Shown: positions 1 to 7,794 of the stretch, one piece after another
Numbering within the stretch: the stretch's first letter is position 1
Layout: each line of letters opens with the position of its first letter
Source of the DNA: Planctomycetaceae bacterium
Lineage (GTDB): Bacteria > Planctomycetota > Planctomycetia > Planctomycetales > Planctomycetaceae
Assembly: GCA_015485495.1 (NCBI GenBank)
Contig: WFTL01000060.1
Span: 1-48,636 of the forward strand
Direction of reading: 5' to 3'
DNA length: 48,636 bases
Translations under genes and position numbers: made by a program
Notes under the pieces: model-generated
Told to the model about the DNA's origin: nothing
Database searches by the model: none
The model's input: only the letters and a program-made list of their open reading frames with translations

Positions 1-19
1 TGAGCGACACTTCTTTCGT

Positions 20-49
20 GAACCGGGGTTCAGTCATTCGAACCGGTTC
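20..49. promoter_or_regulatory. Two GAACC/GGTTC dyads upstream of the EF-hand gene
   Basis: Two similar inverted repeats lie side by side: GAACCGGGGTTC at 20-31 and GAACCGGTTC at 40-49. Their centres are 19 bp apart, close to two helical turns. They sit about 45-75 bp upstream of the start codon at 94. Paired dyads at helical spacing suggest a dimeric regulator site, but they could also be part of a terminator for a gene to the left of the window. No T-run follows either of them. Confidence 0.3.
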
Positions 50-93
50 AGCGGGCCCGGTCGGTCCGGCTGTGTTCTGACAGGAGTTTTGTC

Positions 94-873
94 ATGATTT
101 CCAGCACTGTTCTGCTCGTTGCGCTCACGACGGCATCCGGGGATGCCGAACTGTTTTCGGCTCTGGACCGCAATCAGGATGGTCGCATTACTCAAAGTGA
201 AATCTCGGACAGCCAGCGGCCGTGGTTCGCCCGGGCTCTGCGGGTGAGCGATGCCAACGGCGACGGAGCTCTGACGGCCGAAGAACTGCAGGGAGCTCTG
301 ACGGATTCGCAGCGGCGTCCTCTGCCGAAAACGAGACGATCCGGACGGCGGAACCGCGGTCCGGGTGCGGGCCGTATGAAGAAGATGGATCCGGCCCGTC
401 TGGACCGAAACGGCGACGGCATGATCACGATCGATGAAGTGCCCGAACCGGGCAAACGGCGATTCCAGACGGTCCTGGAACGGACCGGGCGCGATGCGAT
501 TTCCGTTGAAGAACTGACCCGACTGATGCAGTCCGGAAACCGTCCGGGGGATCGGATGCGGGACGACCGCATGATGAAGCAGATGCAGGGTGATCCGGAT
601 GCAGCGATGCGCATACGGAACGGTGAGAAAACGCCGCCGTACAAAAGGCGGGGCGGAAAAAACGCGGACAGAAAACGGCGTCCAGGCCCTGGCCGGAAGG
701 GGCCGCAGGGGATGGCTCTGTTCGATCGTTTCGACACGAACAAAGACGGCATGATTTCTCGTGAGGAAGCTCCGAGGCGACTGAGATCTCTGTTTCCGCG
801 TCTCGATCAGAACGAAGACGGACAGCTTTCTCCCCAGGAACTGGAAGCGGCTCGTCCGAACAGGAAACGCTGA
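94..873 (+). CDS. Secreted EF-hand calcium-binding protein
   Basis: 259 aa. A short hydrophobic N-terminus (residues 2-16) looks like a minimal signal peptide, which suggests export. Five EF-hand-type loops are visible: DRNQDGRITQSE, DANGDGALTAEE, DRNGDGMITIDE, DTNKDGMISREE and DQNEDGQLSPQE, each with the Asp/Asn-x-Asp/Asn-x-Asp-Gly pattern and a Glu/Asp at position 12. Arg/Lys/Gly-rich linkers separate the first pair, the third loop and the last pair, so the protein is both strongly basic and Ca-binding. AGGAG at 82-86 supports the ATG at 94. EF-hand secreted proteins of this kind are common in planctomycetes and their partners are mostly unknown. Calcium binding is well supported; a structural or envelope role is only inferred. 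Confidence 0.85.
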   Translation: MISSTVLLVALTTASGDAELFSALDRNQDGRITQSEISDSQRPWFARALRVSDANGDGALTAEELQGALTDSQRRPLPKTRRSGRRNRGPGAGRMKKMDPARLDRNGDGMITIDEVPEPGKRRFQTVLERTGRDAISVEELTRLMQSGNRPGDRMRDDRMMKQMQGDPDAAMRIRNGEKTPPYKRRGGKNADRKRRPGPGRKGPQGMALFDRFDTNKDGMISREEAPRRLRSLFPRLDQNEDGQLSPQELEAARPNRKR

Positions 874-920
874 AACCACCGTTTTTCACGTTTCTGCGGG
901 AGCGATCGTCTGTCCTGGCG

Positions 921-1748
921 TTACTCTTCCACAGTCAGTTCCGGTTCCACTGCGTCCAGAATTTCCCGCACTTTCATGTTGCATGTTGTCGTGCTGACAA
1001 CCTCAAACGAATCCCGAAGGTCCGTGGACCCCTTGGTTTCGCGAACAACCTTCACGGACCACGCGGCCAGACCGAACGGCACATCGCGGCTGATCCAGTA
1101 GTCCGCCGTGTTGATGGATCGGGCATCCGGGCGTTCTCGTACGAATCGTCCGCGCAGGTGCTGAGCGTCGAAGGTGTCCTGCCCGCTGATGCTGCTGACG
1201 GATTCGGCATCACTGACAACTTCCGGGTTTTCATAGTGAGCCAGCAGAGTCAGTGTCGGGTAGAACGTGATGCCCCGGCTGCCGATCGGCTCCACCGATT
1301 CTTCTCCCAGACGCCGAAAGCCCCGAACGATCGGCAGCACGATTCGAGGAATCCCCTGATCGTCAGCCGAGCGATCTGTGATTTCCTGCTCGGGCACCAG
1401 AATGCGGTAAATCCGCATGCCGACCAGTCCCGGATCGACCCCGCCGGCACCGGCCGTTCCCGTGACAGTCTTGATTTCGATCCAGCGGCATGGCTGAACG
1501 GTTCCTTCGAATTCCGCATCTTCGCGTCCCACGGATTTGATCGTCAGAGAACGCGTCCACTGCAGTTCCTCACGACCGTCTTCCAGTTCCGGACGCAGGG
1601 TTTCCTGAATCACCTGACCTTCGTATTCGACTCCGGTTCCGTCTTCCGGCAGGTAAAACAGCAGGCCCTGAGCGGCTGCAGAAGCGGAAAACACACCGCC
1701 CAGGAATCCGATCGATACAACAGCATTCCGCAGACAGACAGGCATCAT
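921..1748 (-). CDS. Secreted protein of unknown function
   Basis: 275 aa from the ATG at 1748. The frame is open up to a GTG at 1811, but that would add a polar leader ahead of the signal peptide. From 1748 the N-terminus has a short charged region, a hydrophobic core (VVSIGFLGGVFSASAAAQG) and an Ala-x-Ala-type cleavage site. The mature part is acidic and beta-rich looking, with no motif I recognise; a phrase such as WSVKVVRETKG near the C-terminus suggests a beta-sandwich. It is convergent with the EF-hand gene (47 bp between stop codons) and lies downstream of the sigma-factor gene on the same strand. I do not assign a function. Confidence 0.72.
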   Translation of the reverse strand: MMPVCLRNAVVSIGFLGGVFSASAAAQGLLFYLPEDGTGVEYEGQVIQETLRPELEDGREELQWTRSLTIKSVGREDAEFEGTVQPCRWIEIKTVTGTAGAGGVDPGLVGMRIYRILVPEQEITDRSADDQGIPRIVLPIVRGFRRLGEESVEPIGSRGITFYPTLTLLAHYENPEVVSDAESVSSISGQDTFDAQHLRGRFVRERPDARSINTADYWISRDVPFGLAAWSVKVVRETKGSTDLRDSFEVVSTTTCNMKVREILDAVEPELTVEE

Positions 1749-1953
1749 CAGCACCGCGTTCAGATCCAGGTGGGATTTGCAGACAGCCGGAAGGACGGCT
1801 GCCCGCGTCACAGTGTGTCAGATCGCTGACAGGCGAAGCAAGCGGAATCGGGAGGCTGCCAGTCGAATCCGTTCTGAGCGACCGCCGCAGGCGCCTTCCA
1901 GACGCTATCGCCGGCCTGGTTTCCACGGAATTCGCCGGCCCGCTCACCAGGAA

Positions 1954-2547
1954 TCAGGCTGTTTCGTCGAAACCGGGAGGCGGACCATCGGGGCACAGAA
2001 GGCGGCGGGCGACCGGAGAATTCTTCACAGCCCGCAGAGCATGGTGCAGCCGGGATTTCGCCGTTCCGGTGGGCACTCCCAGGCGTTTGCCGATTTCCGT
2101 CGGTCCCAGACCATCCACGAATCGCAGACAGAGGATTTCACGATGATCCGGCTGCAGACCGGCCACCACGGCGGCGAATGTTTCCAGATTGTCGGCTGTG
2201 CAGTCGGCGTCGCCGGTCACCTCAGCCGCCAGGTGTTCCACATTCCTGCCGCCGGAATCGAAACGCCGACGTCGGCGACCGGCAGCCAGAGACAGATGGC
2301 GAACTGCCGGGTACAGGAACGTCGTCATGGCTGCGGTGAGCTGAAACCCCGGGAATCGGCCGGCCAGGTACAGAAACGTTTCCTGCAGAACATCCAGAGC
2401 GTCTTCCCGGTTCCTGGTGAATCGCCAGGCCATTTTCAGCACCCAGTCCCGATAACGATCGTAAAGCACATCGAATGCTTCGGTTCGGCCGGCGTTGATC
2501 GCGGCGATGAGCTGCTGATCTGTCAGGGATTCGTCTGAATCGGCCAT
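1954..2547 (-). CDS. RNA polymerase sigma factor, ECF-like sigma-70 family
   Basis: 197 aa. Region 2 is near the N-terminus (FDVLYDRYRDWVLKMAWRFT followed by DALDVLQETFLYL), matching the core-binding and -10 recognition helices. Region 4 is near the C-terminus (EILCLRFVDGLGPTEIGKRL then GTAKSRLHHALRAVK), the helix-turn-helix that reads the -35 element. Length and two-domain layout fit ECF or ECF-like factors. The ATG at 2547 is preferred over one three codons upstream because CCGGAG lies 8 bases ahead. It is divergent from the 2931 membrane protein, whose N-terminus is cytoplasmic and could bind a sigma factor, but no zinc anti-sigma motif (HxxxCxxC) is present there. Family call is firm; regulon unknown. 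Confidence 0.9.
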   Translation of the reverse strand: MADSDESLTDQQLIAAINAGRTEAFDVLYDRYRDWVLKMAWRFTRNREDALDVLQETFLYLAGRFPGFQLTAAMTTFLYPAVRHLSLAAGRRRRRFDSGGRNVEHLAAEVTGDADCTADNLETFAAVVAGLQPDHREILCLRFVDGLGPTEIGKRLGVPTGTAKSRLHHALRAVKNSPVARRLLCPDGPPPGFDETA

Positions 2548-2930
2548 CACGTGCACTCCGGCTGGTGAACCCAGTTTCCGGATTCACTCTTTCTCGTGAC
2601 GCGCCGTTTCTGCGAAAAGTTCGCAGTTTTCGTGAACCGATCCCCCGGAAACGGAACTTCATTGTCTGGCAGTACCGGATTCCCGAAACCGGCCACCCCG
2701 GCCCGTGCATCCGACAGGCGGAATCGTACCAGAAGAGCCTGTCTGGAAGCAGGATCGAACCACGACATGCGATCCAGGCCGCAACAGGCGGACGGAGCGG
2801 GAACGGTCCTCGGGAGTCTTTCGGTCATGATTCCGGTCATTGTCATCGGTCACCGCAGTCACCCGGGCTGTGAACCTGTATAGTTTATCGTGTCCGTCAG
2901 CTCTCGTTACAGACAGTCAGCCGGATTCCC
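2548..2930. promoter_or_regulatory. Divergent intergenic region between sigma factor and dockerin membrane protein
   Basis: 383 bp with no convincing gene; the short frames on both strands are antisense pairs without protein-like composition. It should hold the promoters of both flanking genes. A TATAGT hexamer at 2879-2884 is a possible -10 for the 2931 gene, but no good -35 lies at 16-18 bp. GGAACTTC at 2653-2660 resembles the -35 of ECF-type promoters and is oriented toward 2931, without a clear -10. A CGAAAA-N8-TTTTCG hairpin occurs at 2613-2632. These sites are suggestions only. Confidence 0.35.
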
Positions 2931-3785
2931 ATGACGTCCTCTTCGCTACCTCCTGACGAAACGTCGCCTGATCAGACGCTTCCCGAGGAGATTCTGCAGG
3001 AACTGCGAAAACAGGATCAGGTTCCGTTTTCCGTTTCTGAAGAACAGGATCGGGCCATTCTGACCCGGGCCCGTGAGGAACTGACCAGGCGTCTCACCGC
3101 ACCGTCTGTCGACAAAGAACGAAGTCCGTCCCGGCTGACAGCCGCTGTGGTGTTCGTCATTGCCGCCACGCTGGTGGCGATGGTGCTGGTTCGTCCTGGA
3201 ACAGACAGCGAACCGGCCGTGGTTCTGACGGGTCATCAGGTCGGCGAAGACCACGGGGCGGTTCCTGATCCTGAGATGGCAGAGGACAGAGGCCGCCCCC
3301 GCCCGCTGGTCGGTCCGTCGGACCATGTGAAACCCGCTCCTGGCCGGAAGGCAGACGCTGAGTCTCTGCGTGCCGGACAGCGGCGCGAAGCCGCGGCCGA
3401 CGTTCTTTCTTCGCAGCATTCTTCCCGGATGGAAATGCAGTCTGCGCCCGCGGCCCCGCCTGTGGCTTCGGAAGCGGCCGACGTGGCCGCCTCGCCGTCT
3501 CTGCGGGCGCGGCCGGGACAGCCGGCCCGGAAGTCTGTTCCGCCTGCTGATGCGGATGCTGTTTTTTCTCCTGCTGATGAACAGGCCCCTTCAGAGGTTT
3601 CCACCGCAGATGTGAACGGTGACGGCCGCGTGGATATTCTCGATGCCTTTCAACTGGCACGGCAGATGGAAGCCAATGGCCCTGCGCTCCTGAAAGACGA
3701 TCTGCGTCCGTTCGACAGGAACGGTGACGGAATCATCGATGAAACCGACGTCCGTCTGATTGCCACTGAAGCGGTGAAGCTGTGA
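2931..3785 (+). CDS. Single-pass membrane protein with C-terminal dockerin-like EF-hand pair
   Basis: 284 aa. The N-terminal ~68 residues are charged and helical (EILQELRKQDQ, then AILTRAREELTRRL), as in cytoplasmic tails of planctomycete anti-sigma-like proteins. One membrane span follows (about 70-88, LTAAVVFVIAATLVAMVLV). A long Pro/Ala-rich, probably disordered linker leads to residues 226-284, which hold two calcium loops, DVNGDGRVDILD and DRNGDGIIDETD, about 35 residues apart, the layout of a type I dockerin. The gene is divergent from the sigma factor and overlaps the next gene by one base (TGATG). The topology would put the dockerin-like module outside the membrane. An anti-sigma role is inference from position and topology only. 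Confidence 0.8.
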   Translation: MTSSSLPPDETSPDQTLPEEILQELRKQDQVPFSVSEEQDRAILTRAREELTRRLTAPSVDKERSPSRLTAAVVFVIAATLVAMVLVRPGTDSEPAVVLTGHQVGEDHGAVPDPEMAEDRGRPRPLVGPSDHVKPAPGRKADAESLRAGQRREAAADVLSSQHSSRMEMQSAPAAPPVASEAADVAASPSLRARPGQPARKSVPPADADAVFSPADEQAPSEVSTADVNGDGRVDILDAFQLARQMEANGPALLKDDLRPFDRNGDGIIDETDVRLIATEAVKL

Positions 3786-4387
3786 TGTCTGAATCTTCTG
3801 TTGTTGCCAGGATCGGCCTGCATCCGCGGAAGCGAACACCTGTTCTGTTCGGGTTCGCTCTGGCCGCGGTGATTGCGACGGGCCTGTTTCCGGCCGCCGC
3901 CGGCAGTCCCGATCCATCGGATGTCCCGGACACGAACACCGGGGATGATTCTCGTGAACCGTCTGCGGAAGTCATTCATCAGGTCCGAAACGATTCTGGC
4001 CGCAGTCCGGCAGGTGGACGCGACGGGCGTTCAGCCGTTCTGGTGGATGTGTTCATCGATTCCCAGACCGTTCCGCTGGCTGCCTGGCAGATGGAACTGC
4101 GGGGAGTTTCTCCCGATCTGCAGATCATGAATGTCAGCGGCGGAGATGCTTCCGCCTGGCAGCCGACGCCGTATTTCGATCCTGCCGGGCTGCATGGCCG
4201 CCGCATCATTCTGGCGGCCTTCACCACAGCCGATGATCCACCGTCCGGGAAGCAGCGTGTTGCCCGTCTGCGGGTGTCCGTTCCGGATTCTGCGCTTCCG
4301 AAAATCGCCACGCGCCTTCACATCGCGGCAGCCGCTGACGGACGTGCCATCCCGGCCACCGTGATTCTGCAGGCGGCCGCCCGCTGA
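3785..4387 (+). CDS. Secreted cohesin-like protein
   Basis: 200 aa from the ATG at 3785, which overlaps the preceding TGA by one base and implies translational coupling; a GTG directly upstream at 3782 is less likely. A hydrophobic segment near residues 22-38 (LFGFALAAVIATGLFPAAAG) is a signal peptide or anchor. After a low-complexity stretch, residues 65-200 look like a cohesin-type beta-sandwich: an opening VLVDVFIDSQTVPLAAWQMEL strand pair, a middle FAAF-type strand (IILAAFTTADD), and closing strands ending in TVILQAA. Cohesins bind dockerins, and the upstream partner ends in a dockerin-like module, so the pair may interact. The cohesin call rests on pattern, not on a profile search. Confidence 0.65.
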   Translation: MSESSVVARIGLHPRKRTPVLFGFALAAVIATGLFPAAAGSPDPSDVPDTNTGDDSREPSAEVIHQVRNDSGRSPAGGRDGRSAVLVDVFIDSQTVPLAAWQMELRGVSPDLQIMNVSGGDASAWQPTPYFDPAGLHGRRIILAAFTTADDPPSGKQRVARLRVSVPDSALPKIATRLHIAAAADGRAIPATVILQAAAR

Positions 4388-4436
4388 CGTCGGTGTCCGG
4401 TGCGGGTCGGAATCCATTCCGGATGTCCTCTGAACA

Positions 4437-4467
4437 CAGATGCCCGGTCACAGCAGATGCCCGGTCA
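4437..4467. repeat. 14-bp direct repeat beside the DUF1499 stop
   Basis: CAGATGCCCGGTCA occurs twice, at 4437-4450 and 4454-4467, separated by 3 bp, in the short gap between the convergent genes ending at 4387 and 4469. The purpose is unknown; it may be a simple duplication. Confidence 0.5.
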
Positions 4468-4468
4468 T

Positions 4469-5056
4469 TCAGGGATCGGATGTCCGGGAGCGTGCGGCAT
4501 TCCATGCGGTCCGGATGGCTTCCACGCGGCGGCGGTTGGTTCCCAGGTCGGAGTATCCGGTCCGCGATGCGGACCGGACCTGAATCTGTCGGCTGTCTGC
4601 GTCCATGAGAAATTCCACGTCATCCACGTAGCGAAAAACAAGCGTCGTGAATTCCGCGTGCAGGTAGTTGTCATCGGCCGAAACAATCACGGTCCGGGGC
4701 AGAGATTCGATCACGGATTTCAGCCGCATCATCGCGGCGGCCGGTTCACCATCGAACGACAGTGGTTCGATGAAATGTTCTTCGTCGTCGGCTTCAGAAC
4801 TGACGCAGTTGGGTGATTCCGGACAGCCTGCCAGCCGACCGTTGTCGCCAGGTCCGAGATGATTCGGCCGTTCGGACAGGATGCTTTTGGCGGCCAGAAA
4901 CGCGACCGGAAGCAGAACAGCGGCGGCCAGCAGAACGATTCCCACGCGACGTCTCCTGGATAGTGCAGAACGGTGCGGATCCATTCGATCGGCTGCCGAA
5001 CGTTCGGCGTTCGGATCTTCCGGCGGCCGACACTCCGGTTCCTCTTCCTGAGGCAT
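4469..5056 (-). CDS. DUF1499 family membrane-anchored protein
   Basis: 195 aa from the ATG at 5056, chosen because AGGAA lies 6 bases upstream; the frame is open to a GTG at 5125 without such a site. An acidic, Pro-rich N-terminus precedes one membrane span (about 37-58). The rest is a DUF1499 domain, recognisable by the opening LAGCPESPNCVSSE with its two cysteines (about residues 78 and 84), the middle ESLPRTVIVSADDNYLHAEF and the closing VEFLMDADSRQIQVRSASR and GYSDLGTNRRRVEAIR. DUF1499 proteins are widespread, small and of unknown biochemical function. It ends just after a 14-bp direct repeat. Confidence 0.88.
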   Translation of the reverse strand: MPQEEEPECRPPEDPNAERSAADRMDPHRSALSRRRRVGIVLLAAAVLLPVAFLAAKSILSERPNHLGPGDNGRLAGCPESPNCVSSEADDEEHFIEPLSFDGEPAAAMMRLKSVIESLPRTVIVSADDNYLHAEFTTLVFRYVDDVEFLMDADSRQIQVRSASRTGYSDLGTNRRRVEAIRTAWNAARSRTSDP

Positions 5057-5596
5057 TGTTCGTTCCTGACTGACGGGGCTGTCTGCGGATGGCCTGTCTT
5101 CGTTTCGCCATTGTTCGTCGACCACGGATCAGGTCGATCCGACTCGGGCGTCCGCACATTTCGTGTGCCCGAGGCCGCAAGATGGCTTCAGCATATGCGT
5201 CCAGAACGTCATCGAAAAGCGGTCATGGTGATGGCCGTCCGGGAGATTGGTTGTCCGAGAGGGCATTGGTCGTGTTTATGGGGGCAGGCGGGACCGTGTT
5301 CGGTCGCTGTCGGACCATTCGGATAATGCGGATCTGTGGCGGCGGGGAATCGGGGTTCCGGGGACCGGAGAATTGAATCGGGGTCGGCGGAGGGCTAGCA
5401 TCGGCGGGGTTCCGGGAGCCGTCGAGTGTGCCGGAACAGGCCGGTCGGATTCCTCCCGACGAGTACGGGGTTCCGGCGGGCGTTCACTGTGGCGGTGTTT
5501 CGGCTGTCGTCTGTTCTGTCTTTCGGAAGGATCGGGATTTTGGTCGTTCGCGTTCCGAAGCGGAAGGATCGTCTTGTTTCCGGACGCGTTCCCGTG
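5057..5596. promoter_or_regulatory. Leader region of the ExbB/ExbD-kinase operon
   Basis: About 540 bp between the divergent DUF1499 and operon start codons, with no convincing gene. The plus strand is strikingly G-rich: GGGG tracts at 5344-5347, 5352-5355, 5360-5363 and 5380-5383, with loops of 4, 4 and 16 bases, could fold a G-quadruplex in the leader of the operon. No clear sigma-70 promoter is seen. An in-frame extension of the first operon gene to 5426 is open but has no supporting start signal. Confidence 0.35.
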
Positions 5597-6448
5597 ATGC
5601 GGGAAACTTCTTACGACCGGGCCAGTTCGCTGGGGCTGTCCGTCATCGTGCTTCTGGTGGGGCTCACACTGCTTCTGATCGCCATCTGGCTGAGCAATTT
5701 TCTGCCGACGGTGCATGTGGAACGCGTCGTGATGACGGCCGGCACGGGAGGATTCGAGGACGGCGCGGAGGATGAGACGCTGGATGTGGAATCGCCGGAA
5801 GATCTTTCGGACGACCCGTCTCTGGCGAACGATCAGCAGGAAGCGCAGCTTGAAGAAGTCGTCGACAACATGGTCAGCGTGTCGGCCACGGCGGCTTCGT
5901 TTCGGCTTCCTGCGGCGTTTCCGGATGAGGCATCCGGCGGGCTTCCGGGCAGCGCCGTGGGCACCGGCAGCCGGCCGCTGGGAAGCGGCGGCGGGCGGAC
6001 GGGCGGAACGCCCGAACACAAGCGCTGGGTGATCGAATTTGCGGAGAACCGCAGTCTCAGCCTGTACGCTCAGCAGCTCGACTTTTTCGGGATCGAGCTG
6101 GCGGCCGCGTTTCCGGACGGCCGCATCGTTTATGTGAAGAATCTGAGCGGTGATGTTCAGGTCCGCGAAGGGACGCTCAGTGATGAAGACCAGCGGATCT
6201 ATTTCAACTGGCAGGGAGCGGCCGAACGGGCGCAGGCGGATCGCGAACTGCTGACGCGGGCGGGGATTCCGAACCTGGACCAGGCCCGCATTCTGCATTT
6301 TTATCCTCCGGAGACCGAACAGATGCTGTTGCGGCTGGAGCAGGAATACGCCGATCGTCCGGTGGAGCGCATTCGCCGCACGAATTTCCGGGTGGAAGGC
6401 GAACCGGGAAACTTTCGTTTTGTTGTGAGATCCCAGAAGTATCGATAA
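5597..6448 (+). CDS. TonB-like single-pass membrane protein of the Exb operon
   Basis: 283 aa. The ATG at 5597 puts a membrane span at about residues 12-34 (LGLSVIVLLVGLTLLLIAIWL), with a short cytoplasmic N-terminus. The middle is acidic and then Gly-rich (about 50-135), and residues 140-283 form a folded, beta/alpha-looking domain (KRWVIEFAENRSLSLYAQQL to NFRFVVRSQKYR). This layout of anchor, extended linker and C-terminal domain is that of a TonB-type transducer, although no TonB signature (YP motif) is seen. It is the first gene of an operon with ExbB, two ExbDs and exported proteins. An upstream start at 5426 is possible but adds a basic stretch of no evident purpose. Transducer role is inferred. 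Confidence 0.72.
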   Translation: MRETSYDRASSLGLSVIVLLVGLTLLLIAIWLSNFLPTVHVERVVMTAGTGGFEDGAEDETLDVESPEDLSDDPSLANDQQEAQLEEVVDNMVSVSATAASFRLPAAFPDEASGGLPGSAVGTGSRPLGSGGGRTGGTPEHKRWVIEFAENRSLSLYAQQLDFFGIELAAAFPDGRIVYVKNLSGDVQVREGTLSDEDQRIYFNWQGAAERAQADRELLTRAGIPNLDQARILHFYPPETEQMLLRLEQEYADRPVERIRRTNFRVEGEPGNFRFVVRSQKYR

Positions 6449-6551
6449 AACGGGTGGCTGCCGGCGGGTTCAGGTGTTCCCTGTGAGAGCGCACATAGCC
6501 GCTGCTGTTGTCGTGATATTTCTGACGACCTGCTGATGTGAAGACGGATTC

Positions 6552-7244
6552 ATGCTCGCGCAGATAGATTTTTCTCCGATTCTGACGGCTCTGGGATACG
6601 GCATTTATGCGGCCATGGCGATTTCCTTCGCTTATGGAATCTTCTCCGTCATCATGCTCATTCGCCGCGTGAAACAGAAATCCTTTCCCGGGCGGGAAGC
6701 CACGGAACTGTTCGTGGACGACATCGGAGAACAGCTCGAATCGGGAAACTTCGAGGGGGCTCTGGAAGTCTGCGACAGCCCCGAACTGTGGGCCCGCGCG
6801 GTGCCTCAGCTGATCACCGTGGCCATCGAAAACCGGAACAAACCGGTCCGCAAGATCCGTCAGATGCTGATGGAATTCTATGAACGGGAAATCGTGTCGG
6901 AGTTCGATGCCCGTCTGGCGTGGGTGAACACGATCATCAAATCGGCTCCGATGCTGGGCCTGCTGGGTACCGTGGTGGGAATGATCGGGGCGTTTCAGAA
7001 GATCGCCGGAGCGACGTCGGTGGATCCTTCGGAACTGGCGGAGGACATCAGTTTTGCGCTGCTGACGACGGCCTGCGGACTGTCGATCGCCATTCCGCTG
7101 GTCGTGCTGTCGAACATGGGGAACGTGCGGATCGCCCGTCTGCAGGATTCCGTGGAAGAGGTGGTGGGAATCGTGCTGGATGATCTGGAGGCCGCTCAGG
7201 TGCGGGCCGGTCTGCAGGGCACGGGAAAATCGCGGCGGAGCTGA
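6552..7244 (+). CDS. exbB: MotA/TolQ/ExbB proton channel family protein
   Basis: 230 aa, the usual length for ExbB/TolQ. Three membrane spans: about residues 13-37 near the N-terminus, then SAPMLGLLGTVVGMIGAF (around 136-155) and LLTTACGLSIAIPLVVLSNM (around 175-195). The last two carry the conserved LLGTVxGM and LxTTxxGL signatures with the threonines that line the proton pathway. A cytoplasmic helical region lies between spans 1 and 2. In known systems ExbB pentamers enclose an ExbD dimer and use proton motive force to act on a periplasmic partner. The next gene is ExbD after 39 bp, and the fused kinase-ExbD follows, so this single ExbB may serve two ExbD types. Confidence 0.93.
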   Translation: MLAQIDFSPILTALGYGIYAAMAISFAYGIFSVIMLIRRVKQKSFPGREATELFVDDIGEQLESGNFEGALEVCDSPELWARAVPQLITVAIENRNKPVRKIRQMLMEFYEREIVSEFDARLAWVNTIIKSAPMLGLLGTVVGMIGAFQKIAGATSVDPSELAEDISFALLTTACGLSIAIPLVVLSNMGNVRIARLQDSVEEVVGIVLDDLEAAQVRAGLQGTGKSRRS

Positions 7245-7283
7245 GGGGAACGGACGAACGGGTGATCGATCGGGAGGCAGCAC

Positions 7284-7721
7284 GTGCTGGCAGGTGGAAA
7301 ACGCAGTCTCATTCGCCGCCGTCGCAACACGGCGGACGGCGACCTGGACATCACGCCGATGATCGACGTGACATTTCTGCTGCTCATTTTTTTCATGGTG
7401 ACTTCCACCATGAAGGGGACGCCGGACAAGGACATTCCGGCAGCGGTGTCCGGAGAAAATGCGAATGCCACGGAGATGATCGATCTTTCGATTCTGCGGG
7501 CGAACGGACCGGAAGAAGGGACGGTACTGCTGGAGGATCGGGTGGTGAGTCTGGACGAGCTGCAGGCGGAGCTGACGGAGCGGGCCCGCGGTGGTCCGTT
7601 GAAGCTGATGATCTATGCGGAACGAGGCGTGAAGAATGGTTTCGTGGGGGATGTGGAATCCGTCATCGGGGACGTGGACGGAACGATCGAATACAAGTTC
7701 GCGGTGCTGCAGCTGAGATGA
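7284..7721 (+). CDS. exbD: ExbD/TolR biopolymer transport protein
   Basis: 145 aa. The basic cytoplasmic N-terminus leads into DLDITPMIDVTFLLLIFFMV, the ExbD/TolR membrane span with its proton-carrying Asp (in PMIDV). The periplasmic domain follows, ending in VIGDVDGTIEYKFAVLQLR. Length and layout are normal for the family. The span is nearly the same as that in the next gene (MDLTPMVDVTFLLLIFFMI), so the two ExbDs are paralogues. It ends only 10 bp before the open frame of the kinase fusion. Confidence 0.93.
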   Translation: MLAGGKRSLIRRRRNTADGDLDITPMIDVTFLLLIFFMVTSTMKGTPDKDIPAAVSGENANATEMIDLSILRANGPEEGTVLLEDRVVSLDELQAELTERARGGPLKLMIYAERGVKNGFVGDVESVIGDVDGTIEYKFAVLQLR

Positions 7722-7794
7722 TGCAGAACCGGTGAGCGCGGGGCGGCCGGCTGCGGATGCAGGCGGGCTGTCGAGTGAGGAATCAACAGCGACC

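Noticed and set aside
7732-7794. GTG start for the kinase-ExbD fusion
   Set aside because: It adds 21 Ala/Gly/Ser-rich residues; the ATG at 7795 starts directly before the kinase domain. Not excluded.
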